Below are positions 52,369-60,727 of a DNA stretch of 64,000 bases, piece after piece. Position 1 is the stretch's first letter. Every line of letters begins with the position of its first letter. A model generated the notes under the pieces. The model saw only the letters and a list, made by a program, of their open reading frames with translations, searched no databases and had not been told where the DNA came from. A program made the position numbers and the translations under genes. The DNA is from G963663315 sp965231905 (GTDB lineage Bacteria > Pseudomonadota > Gammaproteobacteria > Arenicellales > Poriferihabitantaceae): the NCBI GenBank assembly GCA_965231905.1, contig CBDDOO010000001.1, positions 62,001 through 126,000 of the forward strand. The letters are read 5' to 3'.

Positions 52369-55077
52369 ATGGTTGCATCGGTCAGCAATATCACATCCGC
52401 CTCCTCGACGGTTCAATACTTCGAGAAGGACGGCTATTACTCGAAAAACGACCCGGAGCACCGCGAGGCGAGCCACTGGGTTGGGCAGGGCGCCGTTCAA
52501 CTCGGCCTTTCCGGCCACATTGATCCCGCGCAATTTCGTTCGGCGCTGGAAGGGTATGTGCCCGGGACCGATGTCCGGCTGGGGCGTATCCGCGATGGTG
52601 AACACGAACACCGGGCGGGGGTTGATCTAACCTTGTCTGCGCCCAAATCGGTTTCGCTGGAAGCCCTTGTGCAGAGTAATGAACAGGTGCGGAACGCGCA
52701 TGACTCGGCCATGCGCGTGACACTTGATTTTGTGGAGAAACGTATTGTGCAGACCCGGGTCTGGAATCGTACGGAACGGAAGATGGAACGGGTTTGCGCT
52801 CCGGCCATGGTGGCGGCGACCTTCCGCCATGCCGCCAGCCGCAATCTCGACCCGCAGCTTCACACCCACTGCGTGATTGCCAATATGACGCATGATAGAC
52901 ACGGCAAATGGCGGAGCATCGAGACTGGAGACCTGAAGCGGAACCAGAAGCTGATCGGCGCATTCTATCGCAACGAACTGGCCCGGCGGTTGCGGCAACT
53001 GGGGTTTGCGCTGGCGCCGTCCATGATTGGCCGCGTCCCGGGTTTCGAGATCGCAGGCCGTGACCGGGTGGCGCTGGAGGCGTTTTCCAGCCGGCGCCGG
53101 GATATGCTCGACTATATCGCGGAGAAGGGCTGGGAATATAACGCCGGGCGGACGCGGCAGGCGGCCCTGGCGACGCGATTACGCAAGGACGAACCCCGCT
53201 GGGAGGTATTGACTGCCCGATGGCGGCAGCAAGCAGAGGAGTTGGGAGTCGACAGGACCAACCGGGACAGCGTCCGCGATACGGTCCCCGTGTACTCGCC
53301 GCTGGAGACCGTTTGGCAGGCGGCGGAGCGGCTCGAAGAGCGGCCCCCCGTGTTCGCGCAACGCGACCTGACTACGCTGGCGCTCGGCCATGCCGCCGGT
53401 CGTCATACAATCACCGACATTGATGGAGCCACTGACCGGATGCGCGCCGATGGTCACCTGATTGCGGGGATGCGGCGGGGCATCGGGGCATCGTTCCTGA
53501 CCGACCGCACCGTGCGCGCGCGGCAGGAGGTGACCGCGGGGATGCTGGAGGGCATTGGCGCGGCTTCGCCAATGCTGTCGGGAGAGGGGATAGAGGCGCG
53601 GACGGCTGGCGCCGGGTTGACGATCAGCCAGCGAGATGCGGTACGGGTTATCCTCTCCAGCCGCGACCGGGTGGTCGGAGTGCAGATTTACGCCGGAATG
53701 GGCAAGACAGACATGTTGCGCCAGGTGGTGGCGTTGACGCAGGGACGTTTGATCATCGGGCTCGCGTCTTCGACCGATGCGGTGGTGGCGCTGGCGCGGG
53801 AAACCGGCATCGTGTGCCGCACCCTGCAAGGGTTCCTCGAGCGCTACCGGGACGTGGCGGACAACCTGGTCGGTGAGGAGCGAATGGATCAATTTCGGAA
53901 GGATTTCTCCGGCTCAATCCTGGTGGCCGATGATATGGCGCAGGCATCGACGGAACAGATGCGGCGGCTGATCCGGATCGCCGACCGTCTGGGTGTCGGA
54001 CGGCTGGCGCTGGTCGGAGACAGGCGGCAACTGCGGGCGGTCGGCGCCGGGCAACCTTTCAGGCAGCTTCGGGAGGCCGGAATGCAGACTGCGTTGATGG
54101 ACGATATCCAGCGTCAGCGCAACCCGGGATTGAAGGCGACCGCGCTGGACGTGATCGGAAGCGAACCGGAATCGGCGCCCGGAAAATCGGGAGAGAACCT
54201 GTACCCGGTTGCGGCTGATCGCCTTGGCGAGACAGCGGCCCGGATCTGGCTGGAGTTGTTGCCGAAGGCGCGTACAAATACGGCGATTCTGGCGTCAACC
54301 AGCGAATTGCGCGAGCATATTAACGAGACTGTACGCGAGGGACTCGAAGAGGAGGGCGTATTGCATGGCCGCGGGCTTGTGATTGAAACCCTGGCTGAGC
54401 TCGGATTGACACAGGCCCAGAAGGATGACACGTACAACTGGCGCGAGGGGGATGTCACGGTCTTCCATAACGATCTTCCACGATTTGGCATACGCGCCGG
54501 TGATCCCTGCACGGTGACCGCTATTGAGAACGGACAGATGTGGCTTCATCATCCCGATGGCAAGCCTCGCCGTATTGCCTCGGGAGACGCTGCTCGTTTT
54601 GATCTGGATCTTTGTGAGACGAGCCGGGTTTTCATCCGGGCAGGGGACCGGATTCGCTGGACCCGCAACGACGATGACAGGGGGCTGGCCCGCTTTGATC
54701 AGGCCGCAATCCGGTCAATCAGCCACGATACCGTGCAACTGCGAACGGATGATGGCAGATTTCTGGAGTTTCACCGGGGCGACCTGCAACTCCGGTATAT
54801 CGAGCATGCTTACGCATCAACCGTACAGGCGGCGCGAAGGATGGAACAGGATGATGTGATCGCTGCGCTGGATTCGGGTCACGGCCTGTTGAGTGACCAG
54901 CGCAAGTTCTGGCTGGAAATCAGCCGGGGACCGGGTAATGCGGTGGTATTGACGGACAACCGCGAAGAACTGATGGAATTGCTGGAGGAGAACACGGCTG
55001 AACGGCGAGAGGGCCTGCTCCGGGAACGAGACAGCATGCGATTCTCCCAAGACATGGATCTGGATATGGATTTTTGA
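52369..55077 (+). CDS. MobF-family conjugative relaxase with helicase domain (TraI/TrwC-like)
   Basis: A 902-residue protein. The N-terminal relaxase domain has catalytic tyrosines in YFEKDGYYSKND, a three-histidine metal site (SRNLDPQLHTHCVIANM) and TLSAPKSVSL. A superfamily 1 helicase follows: Walker A is YAGMGKTDMLRQV (usual GAGTGKT altered), motif II is ILVADDMAQAS (second acidic residue Asp rather than Glu), and motif III is LALVGDRRQLRAVGAG. It is much shorter than F TraI (about 1,750) and similar to shorter TrwC-like proteins. Its role is nicking at oriT and unwinding for transfer. No type IV secretion genes are visible, so it would be mobilisable or a remnant. Confidence 0.9.
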   Translation: MVASVSNITSASSTVQYFEKDGYYSKNDPEHREASHWVGQGAVQLGLSGHIDPAQFRSALEGYVPGTDVRLGRIRDGEHEHRAGVDLTLSAPKSVSLEALVQSNEQVRNAHDSAMRVTLDFVEKRIVQTRVWNRTERKMERVCAPAMVAATFRHAASRNLDPQLHTHCVIANMTHDRHGKWRSIETGDLKRNQKLIGAFYRNELARRLRQLGFALAPSMIGRVPGFEIAGRDRVALEAFSSRRRDMLDYIAEKGWEYNAGRTRQAALATRLRKDEPRWEVLTARWRQQAEELGVDRTNRDSVRDTVPVYSPLETVWQAAERLEERPPVFAQRDLTTLALGHAAGRHTITDIDGATDRMRADGHLIAGMRRGIGASFLTDRTVRARQEVTAGMLEGIGAASPMLSGEGIEARTAGAGLTISQRDAVRVILSSRDRVVGVQIYAGMGKTDMLRQVVALTQGRLIIGLASSTDAVVALARETGIVCRTLQGFLERYRDVADNLVGEERMDQFRKDFSGSILVADDMAQASTEQMRRLIRIADRLGVGRLALVGDRRQLRAVGAGQPFRQLREAGMQTALMDDIQRQRNPGLKATALDVIGSEPESAPGKSGENLYPVAADRLGETAARIWLELLPKARTNTAILASTSELREHINETVREGLEEEGVLHGRGLVIETLAELGLTQAQKDDTYNWREGDVTVFHNDLPRFGIRAGDPCTVTAIENGQMWLHHPDGKPRRIASGDAARFDLDLCETSRVFIRAGDRIRWTRNDDDRGLARFDQAAIRSISHDTVQLRTDDGRFLEFHRGDLQLRYIEHAYASTVQAARRMEQDDVIAALDSGHGLLSDQRKFWLEISRGPGNAVVLTDNREELMELLEENTAERREGLLRERDSMRFSQDMDLDMDF

Positions 55078-55109
55078 CCGGGCAGATTGGTTATTGCCGT
55101 TCTTATGTC

Positions 55110-55433
55110 TCAATGCCCCGCCGTCTCTTCCGCATCAATGGTCGCTTCGGCTGTGGTGACGATCTCTTCCCAAGCCTCGGTCTCACCGGCTTGCCGGTAG
55201 CGTAGCTCCGCGATGCGGGACAAGACCAGTACATCCCGCGCCACTTTGCGGCGAAGCGGCGCTGGCAGGTTGTCATCAGGTTCTCTTTCTGTGGCTGTGA
55301 TAGCGCGATCAACGATGAAACCCGAAGTCGACATGCGGGCCTTCTCCGCCCGCTCGCCGATAATCTGCCATTCGCTGTCTGTCGCCATTACGACACGCGC
55401 TTTGCGCTGATCGTCTGTCCTATCCGTGTCCAT
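55110..55433 (-). CDS. Ribbon-helix-helix-type relaxosome accessory protein (MobC/TraJ-like)
   Basis: A 107-residue protein with a ribbon-helix-helix-like N-terminal half (KARVVMATDSEWQIIGERAEKARMSTSGFIVDRAIT), as seen in plasmid mobilisation proteins and in toxin-antitoxin or plasmid repressors, followed by an acidic helical tail. It ends 32 bases from the convergent relaxase gene. A perfect palindrome (55445-55470) sits 11 bases before its ATG and is a likely autoregulatory or oriT-proximal site. A DUF1778-like antitoxin is the alternative, but no acetyltransferase toxin is adjacent. Confidence 0.65.
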   Translation of the reverse strand: MDTDRTDDQRKARVVMATDSEWQIIGERAEKARMSTSGFIVDRAITATEREPDDNLPAPLRRKVARDVLVLSRIAELRYRQAGETEAWEEIVTTAEATIDAEETAGH

Positions 55434-55444
55434 AGTTTTATAGA

Positions 55445-55470
55445 ATGTATAATCACTCCGGATTATACAT
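55445..55470. promoter_or_regulatory. Perfect inverted repeat upstream of the ribbon-helix-helix gene
   Basis: ATGTATAATC (55445-55454) and GATTATACAT (55461-55470) are exact complements around the 6-base spacer ACTCCG. The position fits an operator bound by the ribbon-helix-helix protein. It could also be the protein-binding repeat of an origin of transfer. Confidence 0.65.
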
Positions 55471-55552
55471 ACAATGACGAATCTGTGATGATTTCTGCAA
55501 TCGTATCACGCTCCGATTTGACTATTCGATGACCATAATATGACTGTGGATT

Positions 55553-56476
55553 TTGGAAAATTCTGACTTGAGAGAATTAAGGAATGCTTTTGGCGCCTTC
55601 CTGACCGGGGTGACGGTTGTGACGACCCGGGAAAAAGGAGGTGTTCCTCGCGGATTTACCGCCAATTCCTTTACTTCCGTTTCGCTGGACCCGCCCATAC
55701 TGTTGATATGCGTGGACAAGGTCGCTGAAAGTTTTGATGTGTTTATCGAATCCCCGGGTTTTGCCGTTAACATACTGGCTGAGGAGCAGATCGGGATGTC
55801 GGGGCTGTTTGCGTCTAAAAGGCCGGATAAATTCGATATTGCCGACTGGACGATGAGTTCAACCGGCTATCCCCTGCTGGGCGGATGCTGCGCCTGGTTC
55901 GAATGCCGACAGAGCCAGGTCATTGACGCCGGGGACCATGTCATTATTCTGGGCGAGATTTTAAATTATGATTATAACGAGAAGATCGGCCTGGGCTATG
56001 TGCGGGGTGGTTATCTCAGGTTGGGGCTGGAACAATCCGCTCTCAGGGCGGCTTCCGCCAGCGCCGATGTGATTGTCGGGGCCATCGTTGAGCATGAAGG
56101 CAAATTACTGTTGATCCATGATGCGAAGACGGGAGAGCTGCACGTTCCGGCCAGTGGTCAGAAGGGGGAACCCGGATCTTTGACCAGGCTCCATAAGACC
56201 CTGTCTGACCTCGGTATCGAAATCAGTATCAGTTCGCTGTTTGCCGTCTTTGAGCATGAGCAATCCGGACAGCAGTTTATTTACTATCGCGCCACGGTGA
56301 ATACAGGTCCGATCGGGAATGACTTCTGGTTTCCTGAAGAAATTCCATGGCGCCGGATCAAATCCGCGGCGACCCGGATCATGCTGGAACGATATATCAC
56401 GGAATCAGAACGGGGCAGATATGGTGTATATTTCGGCGGCCACCGCGATGGCGCGGTCAAAATACTTACGGAATAG
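55553..56476 (+). CDS. Flavin reductase-like domain fused to degenerate Nudix-like domain
   Basis: Residues 1-160 form a flavin reductase domain (LRELRNAFGAFLTGVTVVTTRE; GFTANSFTSVSLDPPILLICVDK; GYVRGGYLRLG), which would supply reduced FMN/FAD to a monooxygenase. Residues about 175-300 look like a Nudix fold (ADVIVGAIVEHEGKLLLIHDAKTGELHVPASGQKGEPGS), but the REUXEE glutamates are replaced (LTRLHKTLSDLG), so hydrolysis is doubtful. The frame opens at TTG 55553 with an in-frame stop just upstream. No ATG fits. A hydrolase and an aldehyde dehydrogenase follow, suggesting a small catabolic operon. No monooxygenase is in the window. Confidence 0.82.
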   Translation: MENSDLRELRNAFGAFLTGVTVVTTREKGGVPRGFTANSFTSVSLDPPILLICVDKVAESFDVFIESPGFAVNILAEEQIGMSGLFASKRPDKFDIADWTMSSTGYPLLGGCCAWFECRQSQVIDAGDHVIILGEILNYDYNEKIGLGYVRGGYLRLGLEQSALRAASASADVIVGAIVEHEGKLLLIHDAKTGELHVPASGQKGEPGSLTRLHKTLSDLGIEISISSLFAVFEHEQSGQQFIYYRATVNTGPIGNDFWFPEEIPWRRIKSAATRIMLERYITESERGRYGVYFGGHRDGAVKILTE

Positions 56477-56497
56477 ATCAAAGATTCGGGCTGCCTT

Positions 56498-57322
56498 ATG
56501 AGCATGAGCGCCAGCGCACAATTTCACCAGGGGACCTGCTACAGACTGACCGGACAATGCCGGCGCAAGCCGGTTGTTGTTCTGATACATGGCGTAGGAT
56601 TGAGTCAGGACATGTGGCAGTCCTGGATTCCGCTCTTGTCGCGAAGCCATGACGTACTGACTTATGACCTGTTCGGACATGGTCGTTCGGTCAATCCCGA
56701 CGGCCCCCGCACTGCCCGGGGTTTTGTCTCTCAACTCATGGGCCTGGTCGATTATCTTGGAATTGACCGGTTTGCGCTGACCGGATTTTCGCTCGGCGCC
56801 GTGATTGCCCAGGCAGTGGTCTCATTACATGGTTCCAGATTGACCCATGCGGTGTTTTTGCACAGTATCTATCAAAGAACCACGGAGCAGCGCGAGGCGG
56901 TCAGGGACCGATACCGGATTACCAGGGATCAGGGCCCGATGGTGATGGTCGAACTGGCGATCAAGCGCTGGTTCAGCGAACAGTACATCCGCCTCAATCC
57001 GGATAAAATGGATGACATTCGCCGGCTGTTTTCGCAACACAAGGACGATGGCTACCTGAAAGCCTATTCTTTCTTTTGTCATGCTGAAGCCCAAATGAAG
57101 CGTTATGCGTTGAATCATTTTGGCCGCCCCGCTCTGGTAATCACAGGCTCTGCCGAGACCGGGTCCACTCCCGCAATGTCGCAGGCGCTGGCTTCTGAAC
57201 TGCCTCATTCGGAACTGATCATCAATCCCGGGCATTATCACATGGCGCCGGTGGAGCATGCCGGGTTGCTGGCCACTCAAGTGTCGACATTCCTGAACAA
57301 ACATCAAACAAGAGAAAACTGA
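56498..57322 (+). CDS. Alpha/beta-fold hydrolase
   Basis: This 274-residue cytoplasmic hydrolase has the oxyanion region VVVLIHGVGLSQDMWQSWIP, the nucleophile elbow LTGFSLGAVIAQAV (Ser) and the terminal histidine in INPGHYHMAPVEHAG. A late acid residue is likely around VITGSAETGSTPA. It belongs to the abhydrolase_1 class (RutD/PcaD/MhpC-like), with substrate unknown. It sits 21 bases after the flavin reductase-Nudix gene and 2 bases before the aldehyde dehydrogenase gene. Confidence 0.9.
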   Translation: MSMSASAQFHQGTCYRLTGQCRRKPVVVLIHGVGLSQDMWQSWIPLLSRSHDVLTYDLFGHGRSVNPDGPRTARGFVSQLMGLVDYLGIDRFALTGFSLGAVIAQAVVSLHGSRLTHAVFLHSIYQRTTEQREAVRDRYRITRDQGPMVMVELAIKRWFSEQYIRLNPDKMDDIRRLFSQHKDDGYLKAYSFFCHAEAQMKRYALNHFGRPALVITGSAETGSTPAMSQALASELPHSELIINPGHYHMAPVEHAGLLATQVSTFLNKHQTREN

Positions 57323-57324
57323 AC

Positions 57325-58800
57325 ATGCAAAAATATCAGCATTATATTAATGGCGAATGGAGTGACGCTTCGGACGGAGGGACCCTGGTCTCGATCAATC
57401 CGGCTAACGAAGAACCCTGGGCACAGGCTCCCACCGCTACTGAACATGATGTGAACCGGGCAGTCAATGCCGCCAAAAACGCGCTTTTTGATGGGCCGTG
57501 GTCAAAAATGACGCCGACTGCCCGAGGGAGAATCCTGCACAGGCTGGGTGATCTGATTGCAGAGAAAGCGGATCATCTCGGTGATATTGAAACGATTGAC
57601 AGCGGCAAATTGCTCAAGGAAACGCGAGGGCAAACCGGGTATGTCCGTGACTACTATCACTATTTCGCAGGTATGGCTGACAAGATTGAAGGGGCCACGC
57701 TGCCGATCGACAAACCCGACATGCATGTTTTCACCACACGCGAACCGGTCGGGGTGGTGGCTGCCGTAGTGCCGTGGAATGCACAGATGTTTTTGACCGC
57801 GACCAAACTCGGCCCTGCGCTGGCGGCGGGTAATACGGTTGTTTTGAAGGCTTCCGAAGATGCGCCCGCTCCGATGTTCGAGTTCGCGAAAATTGTTGAT
57901 CAAGCGGGTTTCCCGCCTGGGGTGATCAATATCATTACCGGCTATGGCGAGCCCTGTGGCCGGGCCCTGACCAGCCATCCCGATGTGGCCAAGGTGGCTT
58001 TCACCGGCGGGCCGGAGACGGCTTCGAGAGTAATCGGAAATACCAGCCGCAACTATGCCCTGGTTTCATTGGAGTTGGGCGGAAAATCCCCTATCGTAGT
58101 GTTTGACGACGCGGACCTGGAAGGCGCGGTGAATGGCATTATCGCCGGTAATTTCGGCGCTTCCGGGCAAAGCTGTGTGGCCGGGTCACGGGTGTTCATA
58201 CAGGAAGGAATCCATGACGAAATCATTGCCCGTATCGTAGAGAGGGCGAAACAGATCCGGATCGGTGACCCGTTGGCGGACGATACCCAGATGGGGCCTC
58301 TGGCAACCCGGGCGCAACTGGATCGTATTGTCGCGGCAGTAGGGAAGTCCCGCCAACAAGGCGCTGAACTGCATTACGGGGGCAGGCGGCCTGACTCATT
58401 CGACAAGGGATTTTACTACGAACCCACTATTCTGGGTTGTCCTGACCAGCAAATTGAAACCGTCGAACATGAAATGTTCGGTCCTGTATTGAGCGCACTC
58501 AGGTTCCGGGATGAAGATGAAGGCGTAGCCATGGCCAACCATACAAAATTTGGACTGGGGGCGGGTGTCTTCACAGAAAATCTGGCGCGGGCCCATCGGG
58601 TGAGCTCGAAAATCCGCTCGGGAATCCTGTGGGTGAATACCTATCGCGCTATTTCTCCTATCGCGCCTTTCGGAGGATTCGGCCACAGCGGATTCGGCCG
58701 CGAAGCCGGCATCGAGGCGGTGCTGGACTATACCCGGACAAAAACAGTCTGGATTAATACCTCGAGCCAGCCGATGGCAAATCCTTTTGTGATGCGCTGA
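57325..58800 (+). CDS. NAD(P)-dependent aldehyde dehydrogenase
   Basis: This 491-residue ALDH-superfamily enzyme oxidises an aldehyde to an acid. The active site is complete: VVPWNAQMFLTATKLGPALAAGNTVVLK (cofactor binding), LVSLELGGKSPIVVFDDAD (general base Glu), NFGASGQSCVAGSRVFI (nucleophile Cys) and EMFGPVLSALRF. The C-terminal PIAPFGGFGHSGFGREAG is typical of betaine-aldehyde or hydroxymuconic-semialdehyde-like members. The exact substrate is unknown. It ends the three-gene run with the flavin reductase and hydrolase. Confidence 0.94.
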   Translation: MQKYQHYINGEWSDASDGGTLVSINPANEEPWAQAPTATEHDVNRAVNAAKNALFDGPWSKMTPTARGRILHRLGDLIAEKADHLGDIETIDSGKLLKETRGQTGYVRDYYHYFAGMADKIEGATLPIDKPDMHVFTTREPVGVVAAVVPWNAQMFLTATKLGPALAAGNTVVLKASEDAPAPMFEFAKIVDQAGFPPGVINIITGYGEPCGRALTSHPDVAKVAFTGGPETASRVIGNTSRNYALVSLELGGKSPIVVFDDADLEGAVNGIIAGNFGASGQSCVAGSRVFIQEGIHDEIIARIVERAKQIRIGDPLADDTQMGPLATRAQLDRIVAAVGKSRQQGAELHYGGRRPDSFDKGFYYEPTILGCPDQQIETVEHEMFGPVLSALRFRDEDEGVAMANHTKFGLGAGVFTENLARAHRVSSKIRSGILWVNTYRAISPIAPFGGFGHSGFGREAGIEAVLDYTRTKTVWINTSSQPMANPFVMR

Positions 58801-58890
58801 CCCCGCCGATTTATCAGCTCAGGGGCGGGAATCCATTTTCTGCTGTAATCACCGGAATCAAGTCCGGCAATGCCGTAGTTCAGGAACAGA

Positions 58891-60399
58891 TCAAGTCTGT
58901 CCGTGTTCAAACCGGGGTTGTTTCAACAGGGCCTTGACGGATGAGGAAGAACGTATTATCCCCTGCCCGATGTAGGCTTCGTGATTTTTTTCAATATCGG
59001 GCAGCTTGTACAGATAGTTCACCATCAGCCCGAAGGAGTGCCGCATACCCTGTTCCGACTGATCTCCCAGCCAGTTGATCTGTTCAATCCGGGCGCCGTT
59101 GTTCAGGTGGAAATTGGCGACGGAATCCCGGGCTCCGATACCCCGTTTCTGATTCAGCAGATAATCCGCGCAGACCCGCATCAACAGGGGCTTTACCGTA
59201 TTCGAGATTTCTTCATTTCGAACCCAGTCGTTCCGGCTGTCGAGAATCAGCGCGTTCAGGAGGGCGGATTCACTGTCACTGAAAACAGAGACCCGATCAT
59301 TTCCCAGTTGTTGCCTGACGAAATCCCCGAACCCCGGAATTGGCGATAATGTCGAAAAGATTTTCAGGTTCGGGAAACTTTTTGTCAGGTCGTCAACCAC
59401 CCGTTTGATCAGGAAATCCCCGAGGCTGACCCCTTTCAGTCCGGGCTGTGTATTGCTGATTGAATAAAAGATCGCGGTATTGACGTTTTCCGGATTTTCC
59501 ACCGGCGCGGCATCGTCGAGCAGTTCGCTTACGTTTGTGGACAACCCGTTGACCAACGCAACCTGTACAAAAATCAGGGGTTCGTCGGGCATTCCCGGAT
59601 GAAAAAAGGCGTAACAGCAGCGGTCGATATCCAGCCTGTTCTTCAGATCATCCCAGGATTGAATTTCGTGTACGGCCTCGTATTCGATCAGCTTTTCCAG
59701 TAATGAGGCCGGCTCGTCCCATGTGATCCTTTTCAGTTCAAGGAATCCGATGTCAAACCAGGATATCAGCAGGTCCTTCAGGCCCTGACTCAAGGCTTCG
59801 AGCTCGTTGTGCCGCTTTGAGAGCCGCAGTATATCGGCCCGCATGTCAACCAGGAACCGGATGCCGCTGGGCAGGGCATTGAATTGTGTGAACAGCTTGA
59901 TCCAGGGTGGCCGCAATACGGTTCTCATTCTTTCCGGTATCTCCGGATCATCGGGATTTTCGATGTATTCCCTGGCAATGGCTTCCAGCACAGTCCGGTC
60001 AATCCCGAATTCTTCGACCAGCAGCCTGAAAAAGCGGTATCGTCCCTGATCGTTGAGTTCGAGCCAGGCTTGTCCCAGGCTGGCGGCCCGGGCGCGCGCC
60101 GACACTTCTCCGCCCCTGCTTTCCAGGCAGTCCTGCATTTGTATTCTCAATTGTTTCAGGTCGCGGTCGGGCAGATCCGGATGCAGCCTGAAAACACCTG
60201 CATGGCCCGATTGAGAAAACCGTTTCCAGCCTGACACAAGGTTGTCCAGTGTCCGGTCAAGCATTGACCGTGGGGTACGCGATGTGATTTGCATTGGATT
60301 GATTATGGCATGTCGGGATGTTTTGGCGGGCTGAAGATTATATCGGTGAATCACTTGTTTCGAACCGGTTGCGGGACTGATGACAGGATGGATGGACAT
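58891..60399 (-). CDS. Malonyl-CoA decarboxylase
   Basis: A protein of about 502 residues, converting malonyl-CoA to acetyl-CoA. Family segments are FFHPGMPDEPLIFVQVALVNGL, AIFYSISNTQPGLKGVSLGDFLIKRVVDDL, FSTLSPIPGFGDFVRQQL, and the C-terminal histidine region VANFHLNNGARIEQINWLGD. The frame opens at ATG 60399. ATG 60294 (MQITSRTPRSML) is an equally possible start because neither has a clear ribosome site. It is transcribed divergently from the peptide-type ABC transporter. No malonate-specific matB/transport genes are adjacent. Confidence 0.92.
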   Translation of the reverse strand: MSIHPVISPATGSKQVIHRYNLQPAKTSRHAIINPMQITSRTPRSMLDRTLDNLVSGWKRFSQSGHAGVFRLHPDLPDRDLKQLRIQMQDCLESRGGEVSARARAASLGQAWLELNDQGRYRFFRLLVEEFGIDRTVLEAIAREYIENPDDPEIPERMRTVLRPPWIKLFTQFNALPSGIRFLVDMRADILRLSKRHNELEALSQGLKDLLISWFDIGFLELKRITWDEPASLLEKLIEYEAVHEIQSWDDLKNRLDIDRCCYAFFHPGMPDEPLIFVQVALVNGLSTNVSELLDDAAPVENPENVNTAIFYSISNTQPGLKGVSLGDFLIKRVVDDLTKSFPNLKIFSTLSPIPGFGDFVRQQLGNDRVSVFSDSESALLNALILDSRNDWVRNEEISNTVKPLLMRVCADYLLNQKRGIGARDSVANFHLNNGARIEQINWLGDQSEQGMRHSFGLMVNYLYKLPDIEKNHEAYIGQGIIRSSSSVKALLKQPRFEHGQT

Positions 60400-60727
60400 T
60401 ACAGTTTTTTCATGATTCCGTGCAGTAAATTGTATAAATTATGGTGAACTTCTGTATTTGTCTGAATTTATGCCCGTGGCGCGTGTATGACGGGAGAAAA
60501 CGGGGACTCTAATGTTGTTTTTGCGACATGAAATGATTCCCGGGCAGCGTGTTTGGCCTGGCTTTCCCGTCGATACCGTCAGAAGCCACGATTTTTGTGT
60601 ATAATGACTCCGTTAGAAGTAGAAGTCCTCGTATCCGCTTCCCAGGATGCAAGGACTGTGTCTGGCGCGACGCAATAAACGTGTCGGCAGCTGAACAATA
60701 AAATACAAACAACTGGAGTATTAAAAC
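60400..60727. other. Divergent promoter region between malonyl-CoA decarboxylase and ABC transporter genes
   Basis: These 328 bases hold no supported gene. AT-rich stretches at 60425-60445 (AATTGTATAAATTATGG) and 60598-60610 (TGTATAATGACTCC) are promoter-like, the second with a good TATAAT -10 for the transporter. A CTGGAG ribosome site lies at 60713-60718, before ATG 60728. Confidence 0.5.

Noticed and set aside
46140..55552. Attachment-site duplication of the rpsI 3' end, expected if an integrative element had inserted there
   Set aside because: I looked for a repeat of the rpsI terminal sequence near the far side of the relaxase block and saw none, and there is no integrase gene.
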